Translations under genes and position numbers: made by a program
Shown here: positions 17,995-25,265 of the stretch, in pieces
Layout: each line of letters opens with the position of its first letter
Position numbering within the stretch: the stretch's first letter is position 1
Source of the DNA: Pleomorphomonas carboxyditropha
GTDB lineage: Bacteria > Pseudomonadota > Alphaproteobacteria > Rhizobiales > Pleomorphomonadaceae
Assembly: GCF_002770725.1 (NCBI RefSeq)
Contig: NZ_NQVN01000033.1
Coordinates: forward strand, 1-40,244
Direction: 5' to 3'
DNA length: 40,244 bases
The notes under the pieces: generated by a model
What the model was told of the DNA's origin: nothing
Database searches by the model: none
What the model saw: the letters and a program-made list of their open reading frames with translations, nothing else

Positions 17995-18315
17995 GATGGC
18001 CGACATCCTCTCAGCGAAGGCAGTCCGCGAACACGTGTGGCGTTCGGACCGCCGCGTTCTTCCTCAAGGGCTCGCCGCGTCGCCGGCAGGCCGGCGGCAG
18101 GCGGAACTCGTCGATCCGGAGGACGGACAAGCGGCGTCGGCCGTGCGCTTCCGGCGACGACCACCGACAGCGACGGTATGGACGACCATCATCTTTGCAA
18201 CCCCCGTGGCCGGCTGCACCGGCGGACCACCGGCAGCTCCCCGCCCGGCAATCGACATGGACAGGACTATCGATATAAAGCTATACAGTCAATATACCTT
18301 TGGAGGAAGGTCGCC
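17995..18315. promoter_or_regulatory. divergent control region between cydA and Rrf2 gene
   Basis: These 321 bases separate two divergent genes and hold no supported gene. Most is GC-rich, but 18268-18300 is a marked AT-rich island close to the Rrf2 start. It contains an imperfect dyad TATACAGTCAATATA (18282-18296; outer TATA/TATA and inner G-C symmetry), a possible operator. Promoter hexamers for either side are not clear: TTGACT occurs on the minus strand inside the island, without a good -10. Confidence 0.45.
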
Positions 18316-18732
18316 ATGAAAATCAATGCTGTGAGCCACGGCGCCCTTCGCATTCTGATGATCTGCGGCGACGGCGAAGCGGTGACGCTGCCGGAAATGG
18401 CCAGCCGGCTCGGCATGCCCGAGGCGCGCGTCACCCGATCCTGCAACGCGCTCGCCCGCGCTGGCCTGCTGGTCGGCCGCCGCGGCCGTGGCGGCGGCTA
18501 TCGGCTCGGCCGGCCGGCCGCCAGGATTTCGGTGCTGTCGGTGATCGACCTGTTCGAGCCGGAGGACGACATGCGCGTCTGCGGCCGCTCCGATACGAAG
18601 GCGTGCCAGAACTGTCCGCTGGCCGGCGCCTGTGCCGAGGCCTACCGGGCGATGCGCGACGAGCTGGCAGCGATCTCCGTCGCCGACATCCTCATTGACC
18701 ACGCCCGTCCGCAGGCGCCCCTCACCGCTTAG
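18316..18732 (+). CDS. Rrf2-family regulator, likely Fe-S, divergent from cyd
   Basis: This 138-residue Rrf2-type transcription factor begins with a winged helix-turn-helix (VTLPEMASRLGMPEARVTRS, with RGRGGGYRLGRP as the wing). It has cysteines at 89, 97, 100 and 106 (pattern C-x7-C-x2-C-x5-C) in the effector loop, where Rrf2 proteins such as NsrR and IscR bind an iron-sulfur cluster. GGAGGAAGG at 18302-18310 fixes the start. Divergent placement from cydABX-DC suggests that it controls cytochrome bd synthesis in response to oxygen, NO or cluster status. The ligand cannot be read from sequence. Confidence 0.85.
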   Translation: MKINAVSHGALRILMICGDGEAVTLPEMASRLGMPEARVTRSCNALARAGLLVGRRGRGGGYRLGRPAARISVLSVIDLFEPEDDMRVCGRSDTKACQNCPLAGACAEAYRAMRDELAAISVADILIDHARPQAPLTA

Positions 18733-18778
18733 GCGGCGGAGAGAGCGTAAGAAGGAGAGGAAAAATCGAAGGAGACGG

Positions 18779-19273
18779 TCAGGCGCCGATGACCAGCGGT
18801 TCGCTGCCGCAAGCGGCGGCCGGAACCCGGCGCGCCGGCGCCGCGCCGTCGAGCAGCGCCCGGAACTCGGCCTCGTTGCCGGCAACGTCGGCGAGCGTCA
18901 GCCGATCGAGCACCTCGAGGAAGGCGTCGGTGGCCCGGCGCAGCACCTGGCTCATCCGGCAGCGATCGACCAGCGGGCAGGTATTGGTTTCCGGATCGAG
19001 GCATTCCACCACGGAAAGACCATCCTCGGTGCGACGCACCACCTCGCCGATCGACACCGACGCGGCCGGCCGCTTGAGACGGAAGCCGCCCCGGTTGCCG
19101 CGCACCGTCTCGAGATAGCCCCAGGTGCCGAGCTGATGCACGCACTTGACGAGATGCGACTGCGGCAGGTCGAAAGCCTCGGCCACCTCGCGGATCGTGA
19201 CGAGGCGCGGCGAACGGGCGGCGGCGGCCAGGAGCACGCGCAGCGAATAGTTGGAATAGCTGGTCAGTCGCAT
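18779..19273 (-). CDS. Rrf2-family regulator, NsrR-like
   Basis: The 164-residue protein starts MRLTSYSNYSLRVLL, the classic NsrR opening. It has a winged helix (VTIREVAEAFDLPQSHLVK, wing GNRGGFRLKRP) and cysteines at 91, 99 and 105, the C-x7-C-x5-C arrangement of NO-sensing [Fe-S] NsrR proteins. GAGGGCGGT precedes the ATG at 19273. It converges on the first Rrf2 gene with 46 bases between stops. NsrR normally represses NO-detoxification genes, and cytochrome bd is NO-tolerant, so a link to the cyd operon is plausible but inferred. The C-terminal tail is longer than usual. Confidence 0.85.
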   Translation of the reverse strand: MRLTSYSNYSLRVLLAAAARSPRLVTIREVAEAFDLPQSHLVKCVHQLGTWGYLETVRGNRGGFRLKRPAASVSIGEVVRRTEDGLSVVECLDPETNTCPLVDRCRMSQVLRRATDAFLEVLDRLTLADVAGNEAEFRALLDGAAPARRVPAAACGSEPLVIGA

Positions 19274-19388
19274 ACCGCCCTCGGACTTCCCCTTACGTCG
19301 GGATGTCCTGCAGGAGATCGCACGCGCCGGGCAGTTTTTCAAGACCGCCCATCCGAGCCGGACCGGACGGCATTTGGCTGACGGCCGA

Positions 19389-20084
19389 TCAGACGGCTAT
19401 TTTGCCGCGCACCGCCTCTTCGTCCATGCCGTCGCGATCACCCGACATCACCACCTCGCCGCGCTCCATGACCACGAAATCGTCGGCGAGATCCTTGGCG
19501 AAATCGAAATATTGCTCGACCAGCACGATGGCCATGTTCCCCTGCCGGCGCAGGAAGGCGATGGCGTGGCCGATATCCTTGATGATCGACGGCTGGATGC
19601 CCTCGGTCGGCTCGTCGAGCACGAGAAGGCGCGGCCGCGTCACCAGCGCCCGGCCGATGGCGAGCTGCTGCTGCTGGCCGCCGGAGAGATCGCCGCCGCG
19701 CCGGCGCAGCATGTCCTTCAGCACCGGAAACAGATCATAGACCATGTCGGGCACGTAGCGGTCGGCCCGCCTCAGCGTGGCGAACCCCGTCAGAAGGTTC
19801 TCTTCCACCGTCAGCAAGGGAAAGATCTCGCGGCCCTGCGGCACGATGGCGACGCCGCGCCGCACCCGCTCGTAAGGCGCAAGGCCGACGAGATCATCGC
19901 CGTCGAGGCGGATCGCCCCGCCGGAGATCGGCTGCAGGCCGGCGATCGCCCGCATCAGCGAGGTCTTGCCGACGCCGTTGCGGCCGAGCACCGCCGTGAC
20001 GCGCCCGGCGGTGGCGGACAGCGACACCTTCCGCAGCGCCTGGGCGGCGCCATAGTGGAGGTCGACGGCTTCGACGTTCAGCAT
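19389..20084 (-). CDS. urtE: urea ABC transporter ATP-binding protein UrtE
   Basis: This is the second ATPase of the high-affinity urea importer. The 231-residue LivF-type protein has Walker A GRNGVGKTS, signature LSGGQQQQLAIG, Walker B LLVLDEPTEGIQPS and switch histidine region VLVEQYFDFA. The EGIQPSII sequence after Walker B is characteristic of UrtE. The start ATG at 20084 has AAGGAA upstream and lies 14 bases after urtD. It is the last gene of urtABCDE. Confidence 0.93.
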   Translation of the reverse strand: MLNVEAVDLHYGAAQALRKVSLSATAGRVTAVLGRNGVGKTSLMRAIAGLQPISGGAIRLDGDDLVGLAPYERVRRGVAIVPQGREIFPLLTVEENLLTGFATLRRADRYVPDMVYDLFPVLKDMLRRRGGDLSGGQQQQLAIGRALVTRPRLLVLDEPTEGIQPSIIKDIGHAIAFLRRQGNMAIVLVEQYFDFAKDLADDFVVMERGEVVMSGDRDGMDEEAVRGKIAV

Positions 20085-20098
20085 GGGTTTCCGTTCCT

Positions 20099-20851
20099 TC
20101 ACCGCCCGAGATAGACCTCGATCACCTTCGGGTTGGCCGACACGGCGTCGAGCGAACCCTCGGCCAGCACCGAGCCCTCGTGCAGCACCGTCACCTTGAC
20201 GTCGAGGGCGCGGACGAAGGTCATGTCGTGCTCGACCACCACCACCGACTGCGTCCTGGCGATATCCTTGAGCAGGATGGCCGTTTCCGCCGTTTCGGCG
20301 TCGGTCATGCCGGCGGCCGGCTCGTCGACCAGGAGAAGCCGCGGCTCCTGGGCGAGCAGCATGCCGATCTCCAGCCACTGCTTCTGGCCGTGCGACAGCC
20401 GGGCGGCGAGCAGATCGCGCTTGTCGGAGAGGCGGATGGTGGCGAGCAGCGCGTCGATGCGATCCTGTTCGGCGGCCGAGCGGCGGTGGAACAGCGTGGC
20501 GAAGGCGCCGCGCCGGCCCTTCAGCGCCAGCGCGATATTGTCCTCGACGCTGTGGCTCTCGAACACCGTCGGCTTCTGGAACTTGCGGCCGATGCCGAGA
20601 TTGGCGATCGCCGCCTCGTCGAGGCGGGTGAGATCGACCGAGCCGTCGAACAGCACGTCGCCCGTGTCGGGTCGCGTCTTGCCGGTGATGATGTCCATCA
20701 TCGTCGTCTTGCCGGCGCCGTTGGGGCCGATGATCGCCCGCATTTCGCCCGGCTCCAGCACCAGCGACAGCCGGTTGATCGCCCGGAAGCCGTCGAAGGA
20801 TACCGAGACGTCGTCGAGATAAAGGAGCGAGCCTTCCGCCTTGTCGGTCAT
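20099..20851 (-). CDS. urtD: urea ABC transporter ATP-binding protein UrtD
   Basis: This is the first ATPase of the urea importer, 250 residues, LivG-type. Walker A is GPNGAGKTTM, the signature LSHGQKQWLE replaces the usual LSGGQ (as is normal for UrtD), Walker B is LLLVDEPAAGMTDAE, and VVVVEHDMTFVR carries the switch histidine. The start overlaps the urtC stop (ATGA). It energises import of urea bound by UrtA through UrtBC. Confidence 0.93.
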   Translation of the reverse strand: MTDKAEGSLLYLDDVSVSFDGFRAINRLSLVLEPGEMRAIIGPNGAGKTTMMDIITGKTRPDTGDVLFDGSVDLTRLDEAAIANLGIGRKFQKPTVFESHSVEDNIALALKGRRGAFATLFHRRSAAEQDRIDALLATIRLSDKRDLLAARLSHGQKQWLEIGMLLAQEPRLLLVDEPAAGMTDAETAETAILLKDIARTQSVVVVEHDMTFVRALDVKVTVLHEGSVLAEGSLDAVSANPKVIEVYLGR

Positions 20852-21993
20852 GCCGCCTCTCCCGCCCGTCGCCCGGAACCATCCATTTCCTTCGCCGGCT
20901 TCGTGCGCCGGCTGACCACCCGATCCCACAGGCCGACGATGCCGCGCGGCAGGAACAGCGTCACCACCACGAACAGGGCGCCGAGCGCATAGAGCCAGAC
21001 TTCCGGCAGCGCACCGGTGAACCAGGTCTTGCCGAAGTTGACGGCCACGGCGCCGATCAGCGGACCGACCAGCGTGCCCCGGCCGCCGACCGCCACCCAG
21101 ATCACCGCTTCGATGGACGCGGCGGGATCGAACTCGGACGGATTGATGATGCCGACCTGCGGCACGTAGAGCGCGCCGGCGACGCCGGCCATCACGGCCG
21201 ACAGCGTCCAGACGAACAGCTTGTAGTGCTCGACGCGGTAACCGATGAACCGGGTGCGGCTTTCGGCATCGCGGATAGCCACCAGCACCTTGCCGAGCTT
21301 GGAGCGGACCACCGCCGAGGCGACGACGAAGCCGAGCGCCAGCATCAGCGCCGACGCGGCGAACAGCGCGGCGCGGGTGCCCGGCGCCTGGATCGGAAAG
21401 CCGACAATGTCCTTGAAGTCGGTGAGGCCGTTGTTGCCGCCGAAGCCCATGTCGTTGCGGAAGAAGGCGAGCAGCAGCGCGTAGGTGAGGGCCTGGGTGA
21501 TGATCGAGAGATAGACGCCGGTGACCCGGCTGCGGAACGACAGCCAGCCGAACAGCAAGGCAAGCAGGCCCGGCACCAGGATGACCATCAGCAACGCGTA
21601 CCAGGCCATGTCGAAGCCGTGCCAGAACCAGGGCAGCTCCTTCCAGTTGAGGAACACCATGAAGTCGGGCAGCACCGGATCGGCATAGACGCCGCGCGCA
21701 CCGATCTGCCGCATCAGATACATGCCCATGGCGTAGCCGCCGAGCGCGAAGAAGGCACCGTGGCCGAGCGACAGGATGCCGCAATAGCCCCAGACGAGAT
21801 CGACCGACAGCGCCAGCAGCGCGTAGGTGAGATACTTGCCGAAGAGGGTGAGCTGGTAGGTGGAGACGTGGAACGCGCTTCCCTCCGGCACCAGCAGGTT
21901 GCCCGCCGGCACCAGCAGGGCGAGCGCCACCAGCAGGCCGACCACGATGCGCCCCCGCCGGTCGAGGCTGTCGATCAGGAAGGAGGTGATCAT
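20848..21993 (-). CDS. urtC: urea ABC transporter permease UrtC
   Basis: This is an inner-membrane permease of the LivM type, 381 residues with about nine to ten hydrophobic helices. Family landmarks include GYCGILSLGHGAFFALGGYA near residues 69-88 and VGGRGTLVGPLIGA near the C-terminal part. The start at 21993 has AGGAGGTGATC directly upstream and overlaps the urtB stop by four bases. Works with UrtB to form the transmembrane channel for urea. Confidence 0.93.
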   Translation of the reverse strand: MITSFLIDSLDRRGRIVVGLLVALALLVPAGNLLVPEGSAFHVSTYQLTLFGKYLTYALLALSVDLVWGYCGILSLGHGAFFALGGYAMGMYLMRQIGARGVYADPVLPDFMVFLNWKELPWFWHGFDMAWYALLMVILVPGLLALLFGWLSFRSRVTGVYLSIITQALTYALLLAFFRNDMGFGGNNGLTDFKDIVGFPIQAPGTRAALFAASALMLALGFVVASAVVRSKLGKVLVAIRDAESRTRFIGYRVEHYKLFVWTLSAVMAGVAGALYVPQVGIINPSEFDPAASIEAVIWVAVGGRGTLVGPLIGAVAVNFGKTWFTGALPEVWLYALGALFVVVTLFLPRGIVGLWDRVVSRRTKPAKEMDGSGRRAGEAA

Positions 21994-23606
21994 GCTTCCA
22001 CCGCCCTGCCCTTCAGGGCGAACAGGCCGCGCGGCCGCTTCTGGATGAACAGGATGATGGCCAGCAGCAGGATGATCTTGCCGAGCACGGCGCCGGCATA
22101 GGGCTCCAGCATCTTGTTGGCGACGCCGAGCGTCAGCGCGCCGACCAGCGTGCCCCAGAGATTGCCGACGCCGCCGAACACCACCACCATGAAGCTGTCG
22201 ATGATGTAGCCGCGCCCGAGGTTGGGCGACACGTTGTCGATCTGGCTGAGCGCCACGCCGGCGAGGCCGGCGATGCCCGAGCCGAGGCCGAAGGTCAGCG
22301 CGTCGACCAGCGGCGTGCGGATGCCGACGGCGGCGGCCATCTGGCGGTTCTGAGTCACGGCGCGCATTTCGAGGCCGAGCCGGGTGCGCTTCAGCACGGC
22401 GATCAGCGCCAGGAATACGGCGAGCGCGAACAGGATGATCCAGAGGCGCGTCCAGGTAACCTGGATGTCGCCGACGGAGAAGGAGCCCGACATCCACGAG
22501 GGATTGCCGACCTCGCGATTGTTGGCGCCATAGAGCGAGCGGACCGCCTGCTGCAGGATCAGCGACACGCCCCAGGTGGCGAGCAGCGTTTCGAGCGGCC
22601 GGCCGTAGAGCCAGCGGATGACCGACCGTTCGATCAGGATGCCGGCGAGCGCCGCGGTCAGGAAGGCAACCGGCAGGGCGATCAGCAACGAATAGTCGAA
22701 CAGGCCCGGCCAGGAGGTCCGGATCACCTCCTGCACGGTGAAGGTGGCATAGGCGCCCAGCATCACCATCTCGCCGTGCGCCATGTTGATGACGCCCATC
22801 ACGCCGAAGGTGATGGCGAGGCCGATGGCGGCGAGCAGCAGCACCGAGCCGAGCGACAGGCCGTACCAGAGGTTCTGGCCCATATCCCACAGCATCAGCC
22901 GGCTTTCGATCGCCGCCGCGGCCTTGCGGGCGGCGTCGCCCACGGCGCCGTCGGCGGAAGTATAGCCGGACAGGAAGCCGAGGGCGTCGCGGCTGCCGAG
23001 ATCGGCGATGGCGGCGATGGCCGCCACCTTGTCGGATTCCGGCGCATCGGACGCGAGCAGCGCCGTGGCCCGCGCCGCCACCATGGCCGCGCGAATATCG
23101 GGGACGGTCTCGACGGCGATCGCCTGCTCGAGGGCGGGAAGCGCGGCGGCGTCCGCCGACTTCATCACCGCCTCCGCCGCCGCCCGGCGTACCGCCGGGT
23201 CGGGGCTCATCAGCGTCAACGCGCCCACCGCCGAAGCGATGGCGCGGCGGATGCGGTTGTTGACCTTGATCTTCTCGACCGTCGCCTTGGGCGCCGGCCC
23301 GGCGTCGGCGCCGGTTACCGGATCGGTGAGGCGATAGTCCTTGCCGGCCTTGTCGGCGAAAAACACGGCGCCGTCGGCCTTGCGCACCATCAGCTCGCCC
23401 TCGCCGAGGCGATCGAGGATGGCCGGCACACGATCGTCGCCGGTCGCGGCCAGATCGGTGATGGCCGTCTCGACCTCGTCGAAGCCGCCGGCGCCAAGGG
23501 CGGCGACGCGGGCCGAAAGGTCGGCGTCGGCGATGCGGCCGGCGAGGGCCGGCTGCAAGCCGGCGGCGAGCGCCGCCACGATGGCGAGAAGACGTAAAAA
23601 ACGCAT
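21990..23606 (-). CDS. urtB: urea ABC transporter permease UrtB
   Basis: The 538-residue UrtB has a signal-like N-terminus (MRFLRLLAIVAALAAG), then an alanine-rich helical region of about 210 residues likely outside the membrane. The LivH-type permease starts near residue 245 (LGSVLLLAAIGLAITFGVMG, then INMAHGEMVMLGAYA). The long N-terminal extension is usual for proteobacterial UrtB and absent in ordinary LivH. No strong Shine-Dalgarno is visible. It is separated from urtA by 94 bases containing a stable hairpin, and overlaps urtC by four bases. Confidence 0.92.
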   Translation of the reverse strand: MRFLRLLAIVAALAAGLQPALAGRIADADLSARVAALGAGGFDEVETAITDLAATGDDRVPAILDRLGEGELMVRKADGAVFFADKAGKDYRLTDPVTGADAGPAPKATVEKIKVNNRIRRAIASAVGALTLMSPDPAVRRAAAEAVMKSADAAALPALEQAIAVETVPDIRAAMVAARATALLASDAPESDKVAAIAAIADLGSRDALGFLSGYTSADGAVGDAARKAAAAIESRLMLWDMGQNLWYGLSLGSVLLLAAIGLAITFGVMGVINMAHGEMVMLGAYATFTVQEVIRTSWPGLFDYSLLIALPVAFLTAALAGILIERSVIRWLYGRPLETLLATWGVSLILQQAVRSLYGANNREVGNPSWMSGSFSVGDIQVTWTRLWIILFALAVFLALIAVLKRTRLGLEMRAVTQNRQMAAAVGIRTPLVDALTFGLGSGIAGLAGVALSQIDNVSPNLGRGYIIDSFMVVVFGGVGNLWGTLVGALTLGVANKMLEPYAGAVLGKIILLLAIILFIQKRPRGLFALKGRAVEA

Positions 23607-23657
23607 GGCAAGTCCGTTTCGGTCCGCTTGAGCTTGGCGCTCAAGGCCGTCAGTGCC

Positions 23658-23685
23658 CGTCCGGGGCCAGGGGCAGCCCCGGACG
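23658..23685 (-). promoter_or_regulatory. stable hairpin between urtA and urtB
   Basis: A 10-bp stem CGTCCGGGGC/GCCCCGGACG with an 8-base loop lies in the 94-base gap after urtA. There is no T-tract. Such a stem downstream of a binding-protein gene often protects the upstream mRNA or lowers expression of the following genes; here this is inference. Confidence 0.5.
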
Positions 23686-23700
23686 GAGGGTGCGCGGAGG

Positions 23701-24993
23701 TCAGGAATTGCCGCCGCACTTGCCCGTGGCGACGTTGAAGTTGCCGCAGGAAAGCGGCTTGCGCCAATCGGAGATCAGATCCTTGGAGCCTTCGAGGTAG
23801 TCCGACCATTCGTCGCCGACCACCGGCGCCGTCTCCGAGACGATATCGAACTGGCCATCGTCCTGGATCTCGCCGATCAGCACCGGCTTGGTGATGTGAT
23901 GGTTCGGCATGATGGTGGCGTAGCCGCCGGAAAGGTTCGGCACGGTGGTGCCGACCAGCGTGTCGATCACCGGGTCGACGTCGGTGGTGCCGGCCGCTTC
24001 CACCGCCTTCACCCAGGCGTTGAAGCCGATGTAGGTGGCTTCCATGGGGTCGTTGGTGGTGCGCTTGTCGTTCTTGATGAACTGGTGCCAGCCGTCGATG
24101 AAGGCGGCATTGGCCTCGCTGTCGACCGACTGGAAGTAGTTCCAGGCGGCGAGATGGCCGACCAGCGGCTTGGTGTCGATGCCGGCCAGTTCCTCCTCGC
24201 CGACCGAGAAGGCGACCACCGGAATATCCTCGGCCTTGATGCCCTGGTTGCCGAGCTCCTTGTAGAAGGGCACGTTGGCATCGCCATTGATGGTCGACAC
24301 GACGGCGGTCTTCTTGCCGGCCGAGCCGAACTTCTTGATGTCGGCGACGATCGATTGCCAGTCGGAATGGCCGAACGGCGTATAGTTGATCATGATGTCG
24401 TCGTCGGCGACGCCCTTGGCCTTCAGATAGGCCTCGAGGATCTTGTTGGTGGTGCGCGGGTAGACGTAGTCGGTGCCGGCCAGCACCCAGCGCTGCACGC
24501 CTTCTTCCTTCATCAGATAGTCGACGGCGGGAATGGCCTGCTGGTTGGGGGCGGCGCCGGTGTAGAAGACGTTGCGCTCCGATTCCTCGCCCTCGTACTG
24601 GACGGGATAGAACAGGATCGAGTTGAGCTCCTTGAACACCGGCAGCACCGACTTGCGGCTGACCGACGTCCAGCAGCCGAACACCACCGACACCTTGTCC
24701 TGCGAGATCAGCTCGCGCGCCTTTTCGGCGAACAGCGGCCAGTTGGAAGCCGGATCGACCACCACCGCCTCGAGCTTCTTGCCGAGCACGCCGCCCTTCT
24801 TGTTCTGCTCGTCGATGAGATAGAGCACCGTGTCCTTCAGCGTGGTCTCGGAAATGGCCATGGTGCCCGACAGCGAATGCAGCACGCCTACCTTGATGGT
24901 GTCATCGGCGGCGTAGCCGGCCATCGTGGAGGCGAGAAGCGCGCCGAGAACGGCGGCAAGCGTCGTGCGACGCCGATCGAAGATCTGCGACAT
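23701..24993 (-). CDS. urtA: urea ABC transporter substrate-binding protein UrtA
   Basis: This is the periplasmic urea-binding protein, 430 residues, with a signal peptide of about 28 residues (cleavage after AGYA). The mature part opens IKVGVLHSLSGTMAISE and contains VFGCWTSVSRKSVLPV and FYPVQYEGEE, all characteristic of UrtA rather than of amino-acid-binding LivJ/K. It is the first gene of the urt operon and should be the most highly expressed. The region upstream (24994-25265) is shared with a divergent sensor kinase gene, suggesting that this two-component pair regulates the operon. Confidence 0.95.
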   Translation of the reverse strand: MSQIFDRRRTTLAAVLGALLASTMAGYAADDTIKVGVLHSLSGTMAISETTLKDTVLYLIDEQNKKGGVLGKKLEAVVVDPASNWPLFAEKARELISQDKVSVVFGCWTSVSRKSVLPVFKELNSILFYPVQYEGEESERNVFYTGAAPNQQAIPAVDYLMKEEGVQRWVLAGTDYVYPRTTNKILEAYLKAKGVADDDIMINYTPFGHSDWQSIVADIKKFGSAGKKTAVVSTINGDANVPFYKELGNQGIKAEDIPVVAFSVGEEELAGIDTKPLVGHLAAWNYFQSVDSEANAAFIDGWHQFIKNDKRTTNDPMEATYIGFNAWVKAVEAAGTTDVDPVIDTLVGTTVPNLSGGYATIMPNHHITKPVLIGEIQDDGQFDIVSETAPVVGDEWSDYLEGSKDLISDWRKPLSCGNFNVATGKCGGNS

Positions 24994-25265
24994 CTGTGGT
25001 TCCCCGTTTTTGTCTGGAGGCCGAGGCCCCTTGCCCCGTCTGGTCCTCGCTCCGACTTTCGGCCAAGCCGGCCGGACACCCTATACGTCGATTGACGTAA
25101 GTTCCCGGCAGAACCGGCACGAACCCTGCACGCGGAATGAAATGGACGCGGCCGGCCGGCCGTCGGCCCGGCAGACGGGCGGTGTGATCACGGCTGCGCC
25201 GATCCCCTTGCCGGAAAAACGAGCAGCCTGCCGCATATGGGGGCGCGAACAGGAGAACGGGGCGC
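24994..25265. promoter_or_regulatory. divergent region urtA / sensor kinase with perfect dyad
   Basis: These 272 non-coding bases separate urtA from the kinase gene. A perfect inverted repeat TACGTC-GATT-GACGTA lies at 25084-25099, about 90 bases before the urtA start, a candidate regulator site. TATAGG on the minus strand partly overlaps it (25080-25085), so it could sit at a urtA promoter. No good sigma54 box was found. Confidence 0.45.

Noticed and set aside
17995-18006. Upstream ATG (18006) as the cydA start
   Set aside because: The only Shine-Dalgarno-like sequence touches this ATG with no spacing, while it is 12 bases from the ATG at 17994, which gives the usual CydA N-terminus.
23653-25095. 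480-codon plus-strand frame opposite urtA
   Set aside because: It is a shadow of a well-conserved gene and no ribosome-binding site or domain supports it.
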